DNA from: Hymenobacter armeniacus
GTDB lineage: Bacteria; Bacteroidota; Bacteroidia; Cytophagales; Hymenobacteraceae
Assembly (NCBI RefSeq): GCF_014699055.1
Contig: NZ_JACXAC010000001.1
Span: 868,001-932,000, forward strand
Direction of reading: 5' to 3'
Length of the DNA: 64,000 nucleotides
In this document: piece by piece, positions 54,014 to 63,632 of the stretch
How positions within the stretch are numbered: position 1 is the first letter of the stretch
Layout of the letters: every line of letters starts with the position of its first letter
Notes under the pieces: generated by a model
Told to the model about the DNA's origin: nothing
Seen by the model: the letters and a program-made list of their open reading frames with translations, nothing else
Databases searched by the model: none
Translations under genes and position numbers: made by a program

Positions 54014-54769
54014 TTACAATCGCACGGGAATGCCAGCCTGGTGCAGATAACTTTTCAGCGATGGCAACGACGTCTCATTGAAGTGAAAAATGCTGGCTGC
54101 CAGCGCGGCGTCAGCTCCACCGCTTTGGAACACTGCCGTGAAGTCGCTGGCCTGCCCTGCGCCGCCAGACGCAATCACGGGTACGGGCACGGCATCGCTC
54201 ACGGCACGGGTAATATCCAAGGCAAATCCGGCTTTGGTGCCGTCGTGGCTCATCGAGGTCAACAGCAGCTCCCCGGCACCCAAATTGGCGGCCTCCCGGC
54301 ACCAGGCCACGGCTTCCCAGCCGGTGGCGGTGGTCCCGGCGCGGGTCATCACCTGCCACTGATGGTCGACGAATCGGGCATCAACCGCCACCACCACGCA
54401 CTGCGAGCCAAACCGGCGCGCCAGTTCCGACACAAATGCCGGGCGCGCAAGCGCTGCCGAATTAATAGAAACCTTGTCGGCGCCGCTCAGCAGCAGGGCT
54501 TCCACGTCGGCCACGCTGCTGATGCCGCCACCCACGGTAAAAGGAATATCCAGCACCCGCGCCACCTCCCGCACCAGCTCAGTCAGGGGCTGCCGCCGCT
54601 GGTTGGTGGCCGTAATGTCGAGGAAGACCAGTTCGTCGGCTCCCTCGCGGGCATAGCGTGCGGCCAGGGCGACGGGGTCGCCGGCGTCGCGCAGGCCCTC
54701 AAACTGGATGCCCTTCACGGTGCGGCCGTCGCGCACGTCGAGGCAAGGAATCAGGCGCTTTTTTATCAT
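54014..54769 (-). CDS. hisF: Imidazole glycerol phosphate synthase, cyclase subunit
   Basis: (beta-alpha)8 barrel that, with HisH, forms IGP and AICAR from PRFAR. Catalytic Asp11 in LIPCLDVRDGRTVKG and Asp in AVDARFVDHQWQ (D130 equivalent). Phosphate-binding loops FTVGGGISSVADVEALL and VIASGGAGQASDF. LTSMSHDGTKAGFALD is also diagnostic. 251 residues is standard. Confidence 0.97.
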   Translation of the reverse strand: MIKKRLIPCLDVRDGRTVKGIQFEGLRDAGDPVALAARYAREGADELVFLDITATNQRRQPLTELVREVARVLDIPFTVGGGISSVADVEALLLSGADKVSINSAALARPAFVSELARRFGSQCVVVAVDARFVDHQWQVMTRAGTTATGWEAVAWCREAANLGAGELLLTSMSHDGTKAGFALDITRAVSDAVPVPVIASGGAGQASDFTAVFQSGGADAALAASIFHFNETSLPSLKSYLHQAGIPVRL

Positions 54770-54816
54770 GGGGGTATTCTTAATGAGTAGCCAGCCGGAT
54801 TGCGCCGCGCTGGTGG

Positions 54817-55533
54817 TTACAAAAAGCGGCGCAAATCAGCCAAGGCAATGGTGCCTTCGTACAGGGCTTTGCCAATAATGGCACCGTGCATGCCCGCCTC
54901 GGCCAACTGCTCCACATCCGCGACCGTGGTCACGCCGCCGCTGGCGATGAAACGGGCCTGCGGGAATTCCTGCAACAGCCCCTGGTAGCGTTGCAACGAA
55001 GGCCCCTGGAGTAAGCCGTCCTTGCTTACGTCGGTGCAGATGAAGGTGTGGCCACCAGCCTCTAAATAGCCGGCAATAAATTCGGAGAGCGTAAGCGTGG
55101 CCTTGTCGGCCCACGCGTTTATCATAATGTGCTGGTCCTTGAAATCGGCCCCCAAAAAGATGGTATCGGCGCCGTAATGACGAAGCCAGGCGCTCACCGT
55201 GGCCGGCTCACGCACGGCCAAACTCCCTGCCGTGACGTGCGCGGCTCCGGCCGCCAGCACCTGCGTCAGGGCCTCGGTGGTCTGAATGCCCCCGCCGGCA
55301 TCAATGTCGAGGCTGGTGGCGCGGGCAATGGCTTCCAGTACGGCCAGATTAACGGGTTGGCCCGCGCGGGCACCGTCCAGGTCTACCAAGTGCAGGCGGC
55401 GCAGGCCGGCATCGGCAAAACGCTGCGCCATGGTCACCGGGTCGGCGTCGTAGGTGGTCTGGTGCGCAAAGTCACCGGCGCTGAGGCGCACGCAGCGGCC
55501 GTTCAGTAAATCGATGGCGGGGATAATTTCCAA
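54817..55533 (-). CDS. hisA: ProFAR isomerase
   Basis: Amadori isomerase of the pathway, HisF-like barrel. Asp8 in IIPAIDLLNGRCVRL is the general base; GGGIQTTEALTQVLAAGA and FICTDVSKDGLLQGPS (second Asp) and FIASGGVTTVADVEQL follow. 238 residues. Start is TTG, as no ATG or GTG lies between the preceding gene and the core motif. 24 bases after hisH. Confidence 0.96.
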   Translation of the reverse strand: MEIIPAIDLLNGRCVRLSAGDFAHQTTYDADPVTMAQRFADAGLRRLHLVDLDGARAGQPVNLAVLEAIARATSLDIDAGGGIQTTEALTQVLAAGAAHVTAGSLAVREPATVSAWLRHYGADTIFLGADFKDQHIMINAWADKATLTLSEFIAGYLEAGGHTFICTDVSKDGLLQGPSLQRYQGLLQEFPQARFIASGGVTTVADVEQLAEAGMHGAIIGKALYEGTIALADLRRFL

Positions 55534-55557
55534 GGCAGTGCGAAGAAGGCAACGGAG

Positions 55558-56145
55558 CTAGAGCTCCAAAAAATTAGACAAAATGCGGGTGCCAACGGCG
55601 CCGCTTTTCTCGGTGTGGAACTGCACCCCATAGAAATTAGCGTGCTGCACGGCTGCGCTGAACGGCGCGGGGTGAGCGGCCTGCGCAATGGTGTACTCGC
55701 CCACCGGCGCGTAGTAGCTGTGCACGAAGTACACGTGGTCCTGCTCGGTGAGCCCAGCAAAAAGCGGGCTTTGCAGTGCCTGCAGGTTGTTCCAGCCCAT
55801 GTGCGGTACTTTGTGCTGCGCATCGGGCACGAACCGCCGCACGTGAAACGGCAACAGGCCCAACAGCGTGGTGTCGTTTTCTTCGCTGTGCTGCCCCAGC
55901 AGTTGCATACCCAGACAAATGCCCAAAAAGGGTTGTCGCAAGCTGGGCAATACCTGGTCGAGACCGGCTTCCCGCAGGGCCGCCATGGCCGAAGCAGCCT
56001 CCCCTTCGCCCGGGAAAAGCACCTTATCGGCTTTATTCAGTACTTCGGGGTCGCAGGTAAGTGTGGGCACGGCCCCTAGTCGCTCCAGCGCAAACAGCAC
56101 CGATTGCACGTTGCCACCCTTGTAATCAACTACCGCAATTTCCAT
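55558..56145 (-). CDS. hisH: Imidazole glycerol phosphate synthase, glutaminase subunit
   Basis: Class I glutamine amidotransferase that feeds ammonia to HisF. Nucleophile Cys77 in FLGICLGMQLLG; oxyanion-strand GGNVQSV near residue 11; catalytic His and Glu in YGVQFHTEKSG, where the usual PEKS is TEKS (Pro replaced by Thr). HMGWN is intact. 195 residues. Confidence 0.96.
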   Translation of the reverse strand: MEIAVVDYKGGNVQSVLFALERLGAVPTLTCDPEVLNKADKVLFPGEGEAASAMAALREAGLDQVLPSLRQPFLGICLGMQLLGQHSEENDTTLLGLLPFHVRRFVPDAQHKVPHMGWNNLQALQSPLFAGLTEQDHVYFVHSYYAPVGEYTIAQAAHPAPFSAAVQHANFYGVQFHTEKSGAVGTRILSNFLEL

Positions 56146-56201
56146 AACTATATATTAGCACCATTTGGACAAATAACTACATCATCACATTTGTGTAATA
56201 C

Positions 56202-57302
56202 CTACAAGATGCCTTTGGTGCTTGGAATGCTCACGGATTCGTCGCGTTGCAAAGCCATCTTGATGGCCTTGGCAACGGCCTTGAAGATGGCTTCAATCTT
56301 GTGGTGCTCATTGTCGCCCTGGCAGGAGATGTTGAGGGTGGCACGCGCGTTATCGGTGAACGACTTAAAGAAGTGAAAGAACAGTTCGGTGGGCAGGTCC
56401 CCTACCCGCTCCCGCCGAAATTCAGCTTCCCACACCAGCCACGGACGACCGGAGAAGTCGATGGCGGCCTGGGCCAGGGCTTCGTCCATGGGCAACAGGA
56501 AGCCGTAGCGGGCTAGGCCGCGCTTGTCGCCCAGGGCCTGCGAGAAGGCGGTACCTAATGCCAGGGCAGTGTCTTCTACGGTATGATGTTCATCGATGTG
56601 TAAATCCCCCTTTACACTAATGGACATATCCACGCCACTGTGCCGACCCAGCTGTTCCAGCATATGGTCGAAAAAACCGAGGCCGGTTTTGATGCTGGTC
56701 TGGCCGCTGCCGTCCAAATTAAGCTTTACTGAAATATGAGTTTCGTTGGTGTTCCGCTCAATGACGGCAATGCGCGCGGGGTACCGCAGGAAATGGTATA
56801 TGGCTTCCCAACTGGTGGTGGTGAGCGCAGCCCGCGCATCGGGCGTTTCGGACAACAGAATGGCCTGGCTCCCGAGGTTGGCCGCGAGTTCCACATCCGT
56901 GAGGCGGTCGCCGATGACGAAGGAATTGGCCAGGTCGTAACCATTTGCGGGGTCGAGGTATTGCGTCAGCATGGCGGTGCCGGGCTTGCGGGTGGGCAGG
57001 CCCTGGTGCGGAAAGCTGCGGTCGACGTGCTCGGCAGCAAAATGGATGCCCTCGCCGGCCAGAATTTCCTGCATCAGCCGGTGCGGCGGCCAGAACGTTT
57101 CTTCCGGGAAGCTGTCGGTGCCGAGGCCGTCCTGGTTGGTCACGAGCACAAGCTCGTACTCGGGCAGTTCGCGCGCAATGCGCGCCAGGGCGCTGATGCA
57201 GCCGGGAAGGAAGGCAAATTTTTCGAGGCTGTCGACCTGCTGGCTGGGTTGCGGCTCAATCAGAATGGTGCCGTCGCGGTCAATAAACAGGGCCTTTTTC
57301 AC
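56202..57302 (-). CDS. hisB: Histidinol-phosphatase / imidazoleglycerol-phosphate dehydratase
   Basis: Bifunctional, 366 residues. N-terminal HAD phosphatase with [10 protein letters not shown] (Asp8, Asp10), [11 protein letters not shown] and [18 protein letters not shown]-terminal dehydratase with [34 protein letters not shown] and [17 protein letters not shown] holding the metal-binding His pairs. Start is GTG; no ATG is available between hisDC and the HAD motif. Same domain order as the enterobacterial enzyme. Confidence 0.97.
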   Translation of the reverse strand: MKKALFIDRDGTILIEPQPSQQVDSLEKFAFLPGCISALARIARELPEYELVLVTNQDGLGTDSFPEETFWPPHRLMQEILAGEGIHFAAEHVDRSFPHQGLPTRKPGTAMLTQYLDPANGYDLANSFVIGDRLTDVELAANLGSQAILLSETPDARAALTTTSWEAIYHFLRYPARIAVIERNTNETHISVKLNLDGSGQTSIKTGLGFFDHMLEQLGRHSGVDMSISVKGDLHIDEHHTVEDTALALGTAFSQALGDKRGLARYGFLLPMDEALAQAAIDFSGRPWLVWEAEFRRERVGDLPTELFFHFFKSFTDNARATLNISCQGDNEHHKIEAIFKAVAKAIKMALQRDESVSIPSTKGIL

Positions 57303-57348
57303 TAGGGTAAGAATATCAGTATGGGAGGTAAACTTGGCTGCGCCGGCG

Positions 57349-59748
57349 CTAGTGCACGGCCATGGTGGCCGGTTGGCCGGCTTCTATTTCGACCAGGGCT
57401 TGCAGGAGCCGGGCATTTTCGCTGGCAGTTCCCACGGTGAGGCGCAGGCAATTGGCGCAGCCGGGCTGGGTGGTGCGGTTGCGCACCACAATGCCGCGGG
57501 CGCGCAGCTGGTCATAAATGGCCGTGGCGTCGGAAGTGAAGCGAACCAGGAGAAAGTTGGCGTCCGATGGAAAAACGTGCTCTACCATCGACAAGCGAGG
57601 CAGCTGTTCGGCCAGATAGGCTCGCTCCTTCAGCAATTCGGCCTGCATGGCTTCCAGCCGGGGCGCGGCGGCCAGGGCGGCCAGCGCGTGCTGCTGGGTA
57701 GCGGCCGAAATGTTGTAGGGCGGCTTGATTTTGTTGAGGTAGGCTATCAGCTCGGGCGCGGCATAAGCTACGCCCAACCGCAGGCCGGCGAGGCCCCACG
57801 CTTTAGAGAAAGTCTGCAGCACCACCAGCCGGGGGAATTCGGCCAAACGCGTGGTCCAGCTCGGCCCCGCCGCAAAATCTGCGTAGGCCTCATCGACGAT
57901 GACCAGACCGGGGAATGTCCGCAGGATGCGCTCCAGGGCGTCCTGAAGCAGCAGGTTGCCGGTAGGATTGTTCGGCGAACACAGGAAGACCATTTTTGCC
58001 TTCGAGCGAGCCAGCGTATCAAACGCCGAATCTGGCATCTGGAAGTCGGGCGTCAGGGGCAGGCGCTCCACGCGCACGTCGTTGAGGTTGGCCGCCACTT
58101 CGTACATGCCGTAGGTGGGCGGACACACCACAATGGCGTCCTGGCCCGGCGTGCAGGTGAGGCGCACCAGCAGGTCGATGGCCTCGTCGGAACCATTGCC
58201 CAGGAAGATATTGTCCGGCTTCACGCCCTTCAAACGAGCTAAATCGGCCTTGATGGCGCGCTGGTGCGGGTCGGGGTAGCGGTTGAACTCGTCGGGGCCC
58301 ACCGAGCCCAGGCTGTTTTCGTTGGCGTCCAGCATCACGGGCGCCATGCCCTCAAATTCGTCGCGGGCCGAAGAGTACGGCTGCATGCGCTCCACATTGG
58401 GCCGAATCAAACCGGCATAGGGGTTAGTGCCGACGGACGCTGCCTCGGCGGAGGCATTCGTAGCGAGGGCAGCCAAGCGCAGCGAAACGGCGCGGGCGTG
58501 GGCGGCCAGTCCTTCGGCTTCGGCCATGGTTTCCACCACCGGACCCAGCGCCTGCAATCCCGCAGCCGAGAGCCGCTGAAACGTAATTTTTTTAACGAAA
58601 GAATCGAGCGACACGCCGCTGTACTGGCGGGCATAGCCGCTGGTGGGCAGCGTGTGGTTGGTGCCGGAGGCGTAATCGCCCACCGCTTCGGGCGTGAGGT
58701 GACCCAAAAACACCGAACCGGCATTGGTGACCTGGTTGGCCAGCGCGTCGGCGTTGTCGGTGGACAGGATGAGGTGCTCGGGCGCGTATTGATTAGAGAA
58801 TGCCAGCATGGCCTGGTCGTCGGGCAGCAGCACGGCGCGGCTGTTGGCCAGGGCCTGGGCCGCCACGTCGCGCCGGGGCAAGGTGGCCAGCTGGCGCTCT
58901 ACTTCGGCCTGCACGCGCACAATGACTTCGGCGCGGCTGCTCAGCAGCACCACTTGTGAATCGGGCCCGTGCTCGGCCTGCGACAACAAATCGGCCGCCA
59001 CGAACACCGGGTTGGCATGACCATCGGCAATCACCAACACCTCCGACGGACCGGCCGGCATGTCGATGGCCACGCCGTGCTCAGCGGCGGCCAGCTGCTT
59101 GGCTGCCGTGACGTAGCGGTTGCCCGGCCCGAAAATCTTGTCCACCGCGGGCACGGCAGCGGTGCCAAGGGCCATGGCGGCCACGGCCTGGGCACCACCC
59201 GCTTTCACTACGGTGCGGATGCCGAGCAGCTGCGCCACGTAAAGAATAACCGGGCTGACGGTGCCGTCGGGCTGAGGCGGCGTGCACACCACGATTTCGG
59301 TGCAACCCGCCAGCCGAGCCGGCACGCCCAGCATCAGCAGCGTGCTAAACAGCGGCGCGCTGCCGCCGGGCACGTACAGGCCCACCCGCTGCACGGGTAC
59401 CGCGCGCCGCGCGCAGCTCACCCCGGGCATGGTTTCTACGCGCAGCTCGGGCTCACGCTGGGCGGCGTGGAAGGCTTCAATGTTGGCTTTCGCTTGGCGG
59501 ATGGCGGCCTGCAGCTCGGCTGGCACTGCCGCCGCTGCGGCCGAAAACTCGGCCGGTGACACCAGCAGACTGCTCAGCGCGGCGTTGTCAAGCTCGCTTG
59601 CCAGGGCTAGCAGCGCGGCGTCGCCTTCGGCTTGCACGCGGGCAAAAATAGCGCGTACTCGCGCGGCCACCTGCGGAGCTTCGGCAGCGGCCGGGCGCTG
59701 CAGCAGGGCGGCCCAGGTGCCGGGGTCGGGATAGGAATAGACTTGCAT
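57349..59748 (-). CDS. hisDC: Histidinol dehydrogenase fused to histidinol-phosphate aminotransferase
   Basis: One open frame of 799 codons covers two enzymes normally separate. Residues 1-~425 are His[47 protein letters not shown] and [19 protein letters not shown] linker of ~25 residues ([19 protein letters not shown]) leads into His[50 protein letters not shown] and the PLP lysine, Lys649, in [14 protein letters not shown]. There is no stop or frame change in the linker. Both active sites look intact. Follows hisG by five bases. Confidence 0.94.
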   Translation of the reverse strand: MQVYSYPDPGTWAALLQRPAAAEAPQVAARVRAIFARVQAEGDAALLALASELDNAALSSLLVSPAEFSAAAAAVPAELQAAIRQAKANIEAFHAAQREPELRVETMPGVSCARRAVPVQRVGLYVPGGSAPLFSTLLMLGVPARLAGCTEIVVCTPPQPDGTVSPVILYVAQLLGIRTVVKAGGAQAVAAMALGTAAVPAVDKIFGPGNRYVTAAKQLAAAEHGVAIDMPAGPSEVLVIADGHANPVFVAADLLSQAEHGPDSQVVLLSSRAEVIVRVQAEVERQLATLPRRDVAAQALANSRAVLLPDDQAMLAFSNQYAPEHLILSTDNADALANQVTNAGSVFLGHLTPEAVGDYASGTNHTLPTSGYARQYSGVSLDSFVKKITFQRLSAAGLQALGPVVETMAEAEGLAAHARAVSLRLAALATNASAEAASVGTNPYAGLIRPNVERMQPYSSARDEFEGMAPVMLDANENSLGSVGPDEFNRYPDPHQRAIKADLARLKGVKPDNIFLGNGSDEAIDLLVRLTCTPGQDAIVVCPPTYGMYEVAANLNDVRVERLPLTPDFQMPDSAFDTLARSKAKMVFLCSPNNPTGNLLLQDALERILRTFPGLVIVDEAYADFAAGPSWTTRLAEFPRLVVLQTFSKAWGLAGLRLGVAYAAPELIAYLNKIKPPYNISAATQQHALAALAAAPRLEAMQAELLKERAYLAEQLPRLSMVEHVFPSDANFLLVRFTSDATAIYDQLRARGIVVRNRTTQPGCANCLRLTVGTASENARLLQALVEIEAGQPATMAVH

Positions 59749-59753
59749 GGCGG

Positions 59754-60605
59754 CTAGGCAATCATTTTTTCGATGGGCAGCACCAGGATGCCTTCGGCCC
59801 CAACGGCCTTCAGCTGACTGGTGATGTGCCAGAACTCGTCTTCCTGCACCACCGACTGCACCGACACCCACCCGGGCTCGGCCAGCGGCGTCACGGTGGG
59901 CGACTTGATGCCCGGCAGCAGACGCCGCACTTCGTCCAGGGCGCTCAGGGGCGCATTCAACAGGATGTACTTGCTGCGCTTGGCGCGGCGCACGGCCTGC
60001 ATGCGGAAGCGCAATTGCTCCAGCAGGTCCGTTTGCTCCGGGCTGAGGTTGGGCTGCGCGATGAGCACCGCCTCGGACCGAAACACGGTTTCGACTTCGC
60101 GCAGGCCGTTGCCGAGCAAGGTAGAGCCGCTGCTCACAATGTCGCAGATGGCCTCGGCCAGGCCGATGCTGGGCGCGATTTCCACCGAGCCGCTGATGGT
60201 GTGCAAGTTGGCCTGCACCCCTTGCCCGGCCAGGTAGCGGCCCAGAATGTTGGGGTACGAGGTGGCAATGTTCTTGCCCTGCAGCGCGGCCACCGAGGCG
60301 TAAGCGTCGGCGCGGGGCACGGCCAAGCTCAGGCGGCACTTGCTAAAGCCCAGGGCTTCGACCTCGAGGTCGGGGAAACCGGCTTCGACCAGCACATTCT
60401 GCCCCACAATGCCGAGGTCGGCCACGCCGTCCTGCACGTAGCCGGGAATGTCGTCGTCGCGCAGGAACAGGATTTCGAGCGGGAAATTGGTGGCTTCGGT
60501 CTTGAGTTTATACGAGCTGCTGATGAAGCTGATGCCGCATTCGCGGATGAGCGCAAGGGAATCCTCGCTCAGGCGACCGGACTTTTGAATGGCTAAACGT
60601 AGCAT
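59754..60605 (-). CDS. hisG: ATP phosphoribosyltransferase, long form
   Basis: First and feedback-regulated step of histidine synthesis. Catalytic domain: LRLAIQKSGRLSEDSLALI, DGVADLGIVGQNVL, IATSYPNILGRYLA and the PRPP loop EIAPSIGLAEAICDIVSSGS. The last ~75 residues form the C-terminal ACT-like histidine-binding domain, so this is the hexameric HisG-L form that needs no HisZ. 283 residues. First structural gene after the his leader. Confidence 0.97.
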   Translation of the reverse strand: MLRLAIQKSGRLSEDSLALIRECGISFISSSYKLKTEATNFPLEILFLRDDDIPGYVQDGVADLGIVGQNVLVEAGFPDLEVEALGFSKCRLSLAVPRADAYASVAALQGKNIATSYPNILGRYLAGQGVQANLHTISGSVEIAPSIGLAEAICDIVSSGSTLLGNGLREVETVFRSEAVLIAQPNLSPEQTDLLEQLRFRMQAVRRAKRSKYILLNAPLSALDEVRRLLPGIKSPTVTPLAEPGWVSVQSVVQEDEFWHITSQLKAVGAEGILVLPIEKMIA

Positions 60606-60689
60606 GAAGGAAGGGGGCGGGCAGTGCCGGCAGGGGGCACGTCGTGGTTCTTACTCCGGCACAACCGGTTTGGATGCAGAACCTCCCGA

Positions 60690-60780
60690 AAAATGAAGAA
60701 AAAGCCCGGCGCTTGCTCGCCCCGGTGCGCGGTGGCGGAGGCACGGGCGGCCGGTGCTAGGCTAGCACCCGGCGCACAGC
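60690..60780 (-). promoter_or_regulatory. Candidate attenuator of the his operon
   Basis: Downstream half of the his leader RNA. A perfect hairpin, GGTGCTA/TAGCACC, contains the leader peptide's stop codon. A GC-rich stretch follows and ends GCGCCGGGCTTTTT at 60712-60699. Possible 5' arms for the final stem are GGGGCG (loop AGCAAG) or GCCCG-T-GC further up. The layout fits alternative hairpins chosen by ribosome stalling at His codons; the exact stems need folding. Confidence 0.65.
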
Positions 60781-60884
60781 CCGGCCCCCCACAGATGGTG
60801 GTGATGGCCGTGTACCCCAACCGCTGCGCCAGCCGCAGCGGCGGCGAACGAAGAAATAAAGGAAGGGGCGTTGGTGGCGTTCAT
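60762..60884 (-). CDS. hisL: Histidine-rich leader peptide of the his operon
   Basis: A 40-codon frame, ATG to TAG, 157 bases before hisG. Its middle reads GVHGHHHHLWGAGL: five His in six residues, using both CAC and CAT. The first half is Ala-rich (MNATNAPSFISSFAAAAAG). Position, His run and the following GC-rich hairpins and T-run match his attenuator leaders. The ATG is only eight bases from the -7 box, so the message has almost no untranslated leader. Scarcity of charged tRNA-His would stall the ribosome at codons 25-30. Confidence 0.85.
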   Translation of the reverse strand: MNATNAPSFISSFAAAAAGAAVGVHGHHHHLWGAGLCAGC

Positions 60885-60892
60885 TGTGGCCG

Positions 60893-60923
60893 CAAAGGTA
60901 AGCACATTTGCCAAACTGGCAAA
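60893..60923 (-). promoter_or_regulatory. his operon promoter with overlapping inverted repeat
   Basis: On the minus strand TTTG, 19 bases, then TACCTTTG: both elements of the Bacteroidota consensus at the expected spacing, the best promoter in the window. A perfect 7-3-7 inverted repeat, TTTGCCA-GTT-TGGCAAA, starts at the -33 box and covers the spacer; it could be an operator. Confidence 0.8.
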
Positions 60924-61012
60924 CATTAGCCACACAGAGTATCCAACTCCATACAGTTAAGCCTGAAATGCTGATAAGTACATAACGCGTTACCTCGCGA
61001 GCGGGCCGGCTG

Positions 61013-63574
61013 CTAAAAACGCGCCACGACGCGCAGGTTCACCAGGCGCTGCGAGAGGTAGCTTGGCACCGAATACGTCACGCCGTTCACGTCCTGCAAA
61101 TAATTGTAGCCGGCCACGTTGTTGGCCGCAAACACGTTGAGGATTTCCAGCCCCAGCCAGAGGCTTTCGAAATCGTAGAAATGCGCTTTGGGGGCGTTGG
61201 TGTTTTTCAGGCTTACCACTTTGGAGAAGCCCAAATCGACGCGGCGGTAAATGGTGGTGAGGGCATCGGTGCCGCGCAAATCGGGCTGGTTGGGCGGGCT
61301 GAACGGCAGGCCCGTGCCCAGTACCAGGTTCACGTAGCCGCGCACCGAGGGGTTGTTGGGCAAATGGTCCTGGAAAAAGACGCCCAGGTTCAGGCGCTGG
61401 TCCTGGGGGCGGCGGATGAATCCCTTGGCCTCCCGGCCCACTTTCTTGCCGTCGGCATCCACCACGTTGGCCGAGTCGCCGGCCACGTTTTCGCGGGTGG
61501 TGAGCACGCCGAGGCTAAACCACGACTCGGCGCCCCGCACAAACTCTCCGCTCAGGCGAGCGTCGAAGCCGGCGGCGTAGGCGCGGGCGTTGTTTTTGGC
61601 GAAGTAGCGCAGCCGCACGTTGTCGATGTCGTAGGGCACCACGTCGGTGAGGTACTTGTAGTAGGCCTCCCCGGTGAACTTAAACGGCCGTCCAAACTGC
61701 TGGAAGGAAATTTCCTTGCCCACGATGAAGTGGTAGGATTTCTGGGCCCGCAGCTCGGGGTTGAGGTAGGCTTGCTGCACGCCCTGGGCAATGGTGGTCT
61801 GGTCGCGCAGCTCGCGGTAGAACGGCGGCTGGTAGTACACGCCCACGGCGGCTTTGAACGAGCGGTTGGGGTGCAGGCGGCTGATTTGCGAGTACTGCAC
61901 CCGCGGGCTCACCACCAGCTGGCCGTTGGTGGTCCAGTAGTGCACGCGGGCGCCGTAGGTGAGCGTGCGCAGCGTGTCGAGGCTCCAGGTGTCCTGCACG
62001 AAGCCCTGCGAGCGGGTGCTGAGCAGGCTCAGGTCGGAGCGCAGGCGCAGGCGGCGCGCATCGGGCACGTAGTCGGCCGAGTCGGCGAAGCTGTACTCGT
62101 CCAGGGTGTCGCTGATTTTTTCGCGGCCGATTTTGGCGCCCCAGCGCACCGTGTGGCTGGGCGCCGCAGTCCAGCGCCCCCGCGTTTCGGCGGTAAAAAT
62201 CTGCGCGTCGAGAAAGTTGCGCGAGTGCTTGAACTGCGAGCCAATGTCGCGCTGCCGCACGGCCTGGTTGAATTCCAGCGACTTCGGGTCGCGGTTGATG
62301 GCGGCAAACGTGTACGCGGCTTCCACGTCGCGCAGCTCCGACTCGCGCGAAACCAACGCCGAGCCCAGCAGCTCCATCTGCAGCCGCGAGGAAAAATCGT
62401 GCTTCAGGTTGAGCCCGCTTTGGTAGGTGTCGAACTGCATGCGCTCGCGGCCATCGTAGGCGATGAAAACGCGCGTGAGCTGGTTGGGGCCGGTAGAGAA
62501 CGTAGCCTCCCCGGTTTCGGGCGAGAAGCGGTAGTCGTTGTGCGCCACCACCCCCAACAGGCCCAGCGAGGTGCGCTGCATGTCATCCTTATTGCCCAGG
62601 CCGATGGTAACCAGCGCCTGCGCGTCGTAGAACGTGGGGTTGTAGCCGCCCTGCGACTGCTTGAGCGACCGCAGCACGTACTGCGCGTTTTTGTAGCGCA
62701 CACCCGCCAGATAGCTCACGCGGCCGTTGGCGGAGCGCGCCTCGGCGTGGGCCGCGCCGCCCACCAGGCTGGCGGTGAGCGAGGCGGCAAACTTCTCGGG
62801 CGTTTTGTACTCCACGCTCAGCACCGAGGCCAGCTTGTCGCCGTACTTGGGCTGCCAGCCGCCGCTGCTGAACTCCACCTGCTTCACCAGGTCGGGGTTG
62901 ATGAAGCTCAGGCCCTCCTGCTGGGCCGAGGTCACCAGAAACGGCCGGTAAATCTCAAAGCCGTTGACGTACACCAGGTTTTCGTCGTAGTTGCCGCCGC
63001 GCACGCTGTAGGTGCTGCTCAGCTCGCTGTTGGAAACCACGCCCGGCAGCGTTTTCAGAATAGCGTTGAAATCGCCGAATGCCGAGGGAATGTCTTTAGC
63101 TTGGCGCGGGTCGATGTGCGTAATGCTGACCTGCTCGCGGGTGTCGGCCTGCTCCGAGCGCGCGGTCACCTTCACGGCGCTCAGCGCTTTGGTGTCGAGC
63201 CGCATGGTCAGCGCGAAGGGCTTGGCGGCGTCGGCCGGCAGGCGCAGGGGGATGCGCAGGGGCAGATAGCCCAGGCGCCGCACCACCAAAAAAGTATTCT
63301 GCCCACCCTCGCGCACGCGCACGGTCAGCGTGAAATTGCCCTCCGACGTGGTGTTGGCGCCGCCCGGCAGGCCCTCCACTCCCACCGCTGCCAGCTCCAG
63401 CGGCTGGCCGCTGGCGTCGCGCAAGGTGCCAGTCAGCGTCACGGCGGTGGTAGCGGGAGTTTGGGCGGGCAAGGCCGCGGGCGTTTGCGCCTGCGCCGTG
63501 GGGCCAGCCACCAGTACCACCATCACCCCACAAGCCGAAGCCTGGGCCCACAAGGCGCGTCGAAATTCCCTCAT
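61013..63574 (-). CDS. TonB-dependent receptor with N-terminal carboxypeptidase-like domain
   Basis: 853-residue outer-membrane receptor. Signal peptide ends GPTAQAQ. A carboxypeptidase-regulatory-like (CarboxypepD_reg) domain follows: VTLTGTLRDASGQPLELAAV to LRIPLRL. Then the plug: ITHIDPRQAKDIPSAFGDFN, ILKTLPGVV, YSVRGGNYDENLVYVNG and FSSGGWQPKYGDKLASVL. The rest is the 22-strand barrel, ending NLRVVARF. Start is the ATG of MREFRRALW; the open frame above it is not protein-like. No SusD partner adjoins, so iron chelate, vitamin or peptide uptake are all possible. Confidence 0.93.
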   Translation of the reverse strand: MREFRRALWAQASACGVMVVLVAGPTAQAQTPAALPAQTPATTAVTLTGTLRDASGQPLELAAVGVEGLPGGANTTSEGNFTLTVRVREGGQNTFLVVRRLGYLPLRIPLRLPADAAKPFALTMRLDTKALSAVKVTARSEQADTREQVSITHIDPRQAKDIPSAFGDFNAILKTLPGVVSNSELSSTYSVRGGNYDENLVYVNGFEIYRPFLVTSAQQEGLSFINPDLVKQVEFSSGGWQPKYGDKLASVLSVEYKTPEKFAASLTASLVGGAAHAEARSANGRVSYLAGVRYKNAQYVLRSLKQSQGGYNPTFYDAQALVTIGLGNKDDMQRTSLGLLGVVAHNDYRFSPETGEATFSTGPNQLTRVFIAYDGRERMQFDTYQSGLNLKHDFSSRLQMELLGSALVSRESELRDVEAAYTFAAINRDPKSLEFNQAVRQRDIGSQFKHSRNFLDAQIFTAETRGRWTAAPSHTVRWGAKIGREKISDTLDEYSFADSADYVPDARRLRLRSDLSLLSTRSQGFVQDTWSLDTLRTLTYGARVHYWTTNGQLVVSPRVQYSQISRLHPNRSFKAAVGVYYQPPFYRELRDQTTIAQGVQQAYLNPELRAQKSYHFIVGKEISFQQFGRPFKFTGEAYYKYLTDVVPYDIDNVRLRYFAKNNARAYAAGFDARLSGEFVRGAESWFSLGVLTTRENVAGDSANVVDADGKKVGREAKGFIRRPQDQRLNLGVFFQDHLPNNPSVRGYVNLVLGTGLPFSPPNQPDLRGTDALTTIYRRVDLGFSKVVSLKNTNAPKAHFYDFESLWLGLEILNVFAANNVAGYNYLQDVNGVTYSVPSYLSQRLVNLRVVARF

Positions 63575-63632
63575 GAATGAACGGCGGGATAGAAATGGGA
63601 AGCTATGGAGTTGAAACGCACGGCAAGACGCG

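Noticed and set aside
61181-63580. 799-codon plus-strand open frame opposite the TonB receptor
   Set aside because: Same reason: mirror frame of a long high-G+C gene, no recognisable motif.
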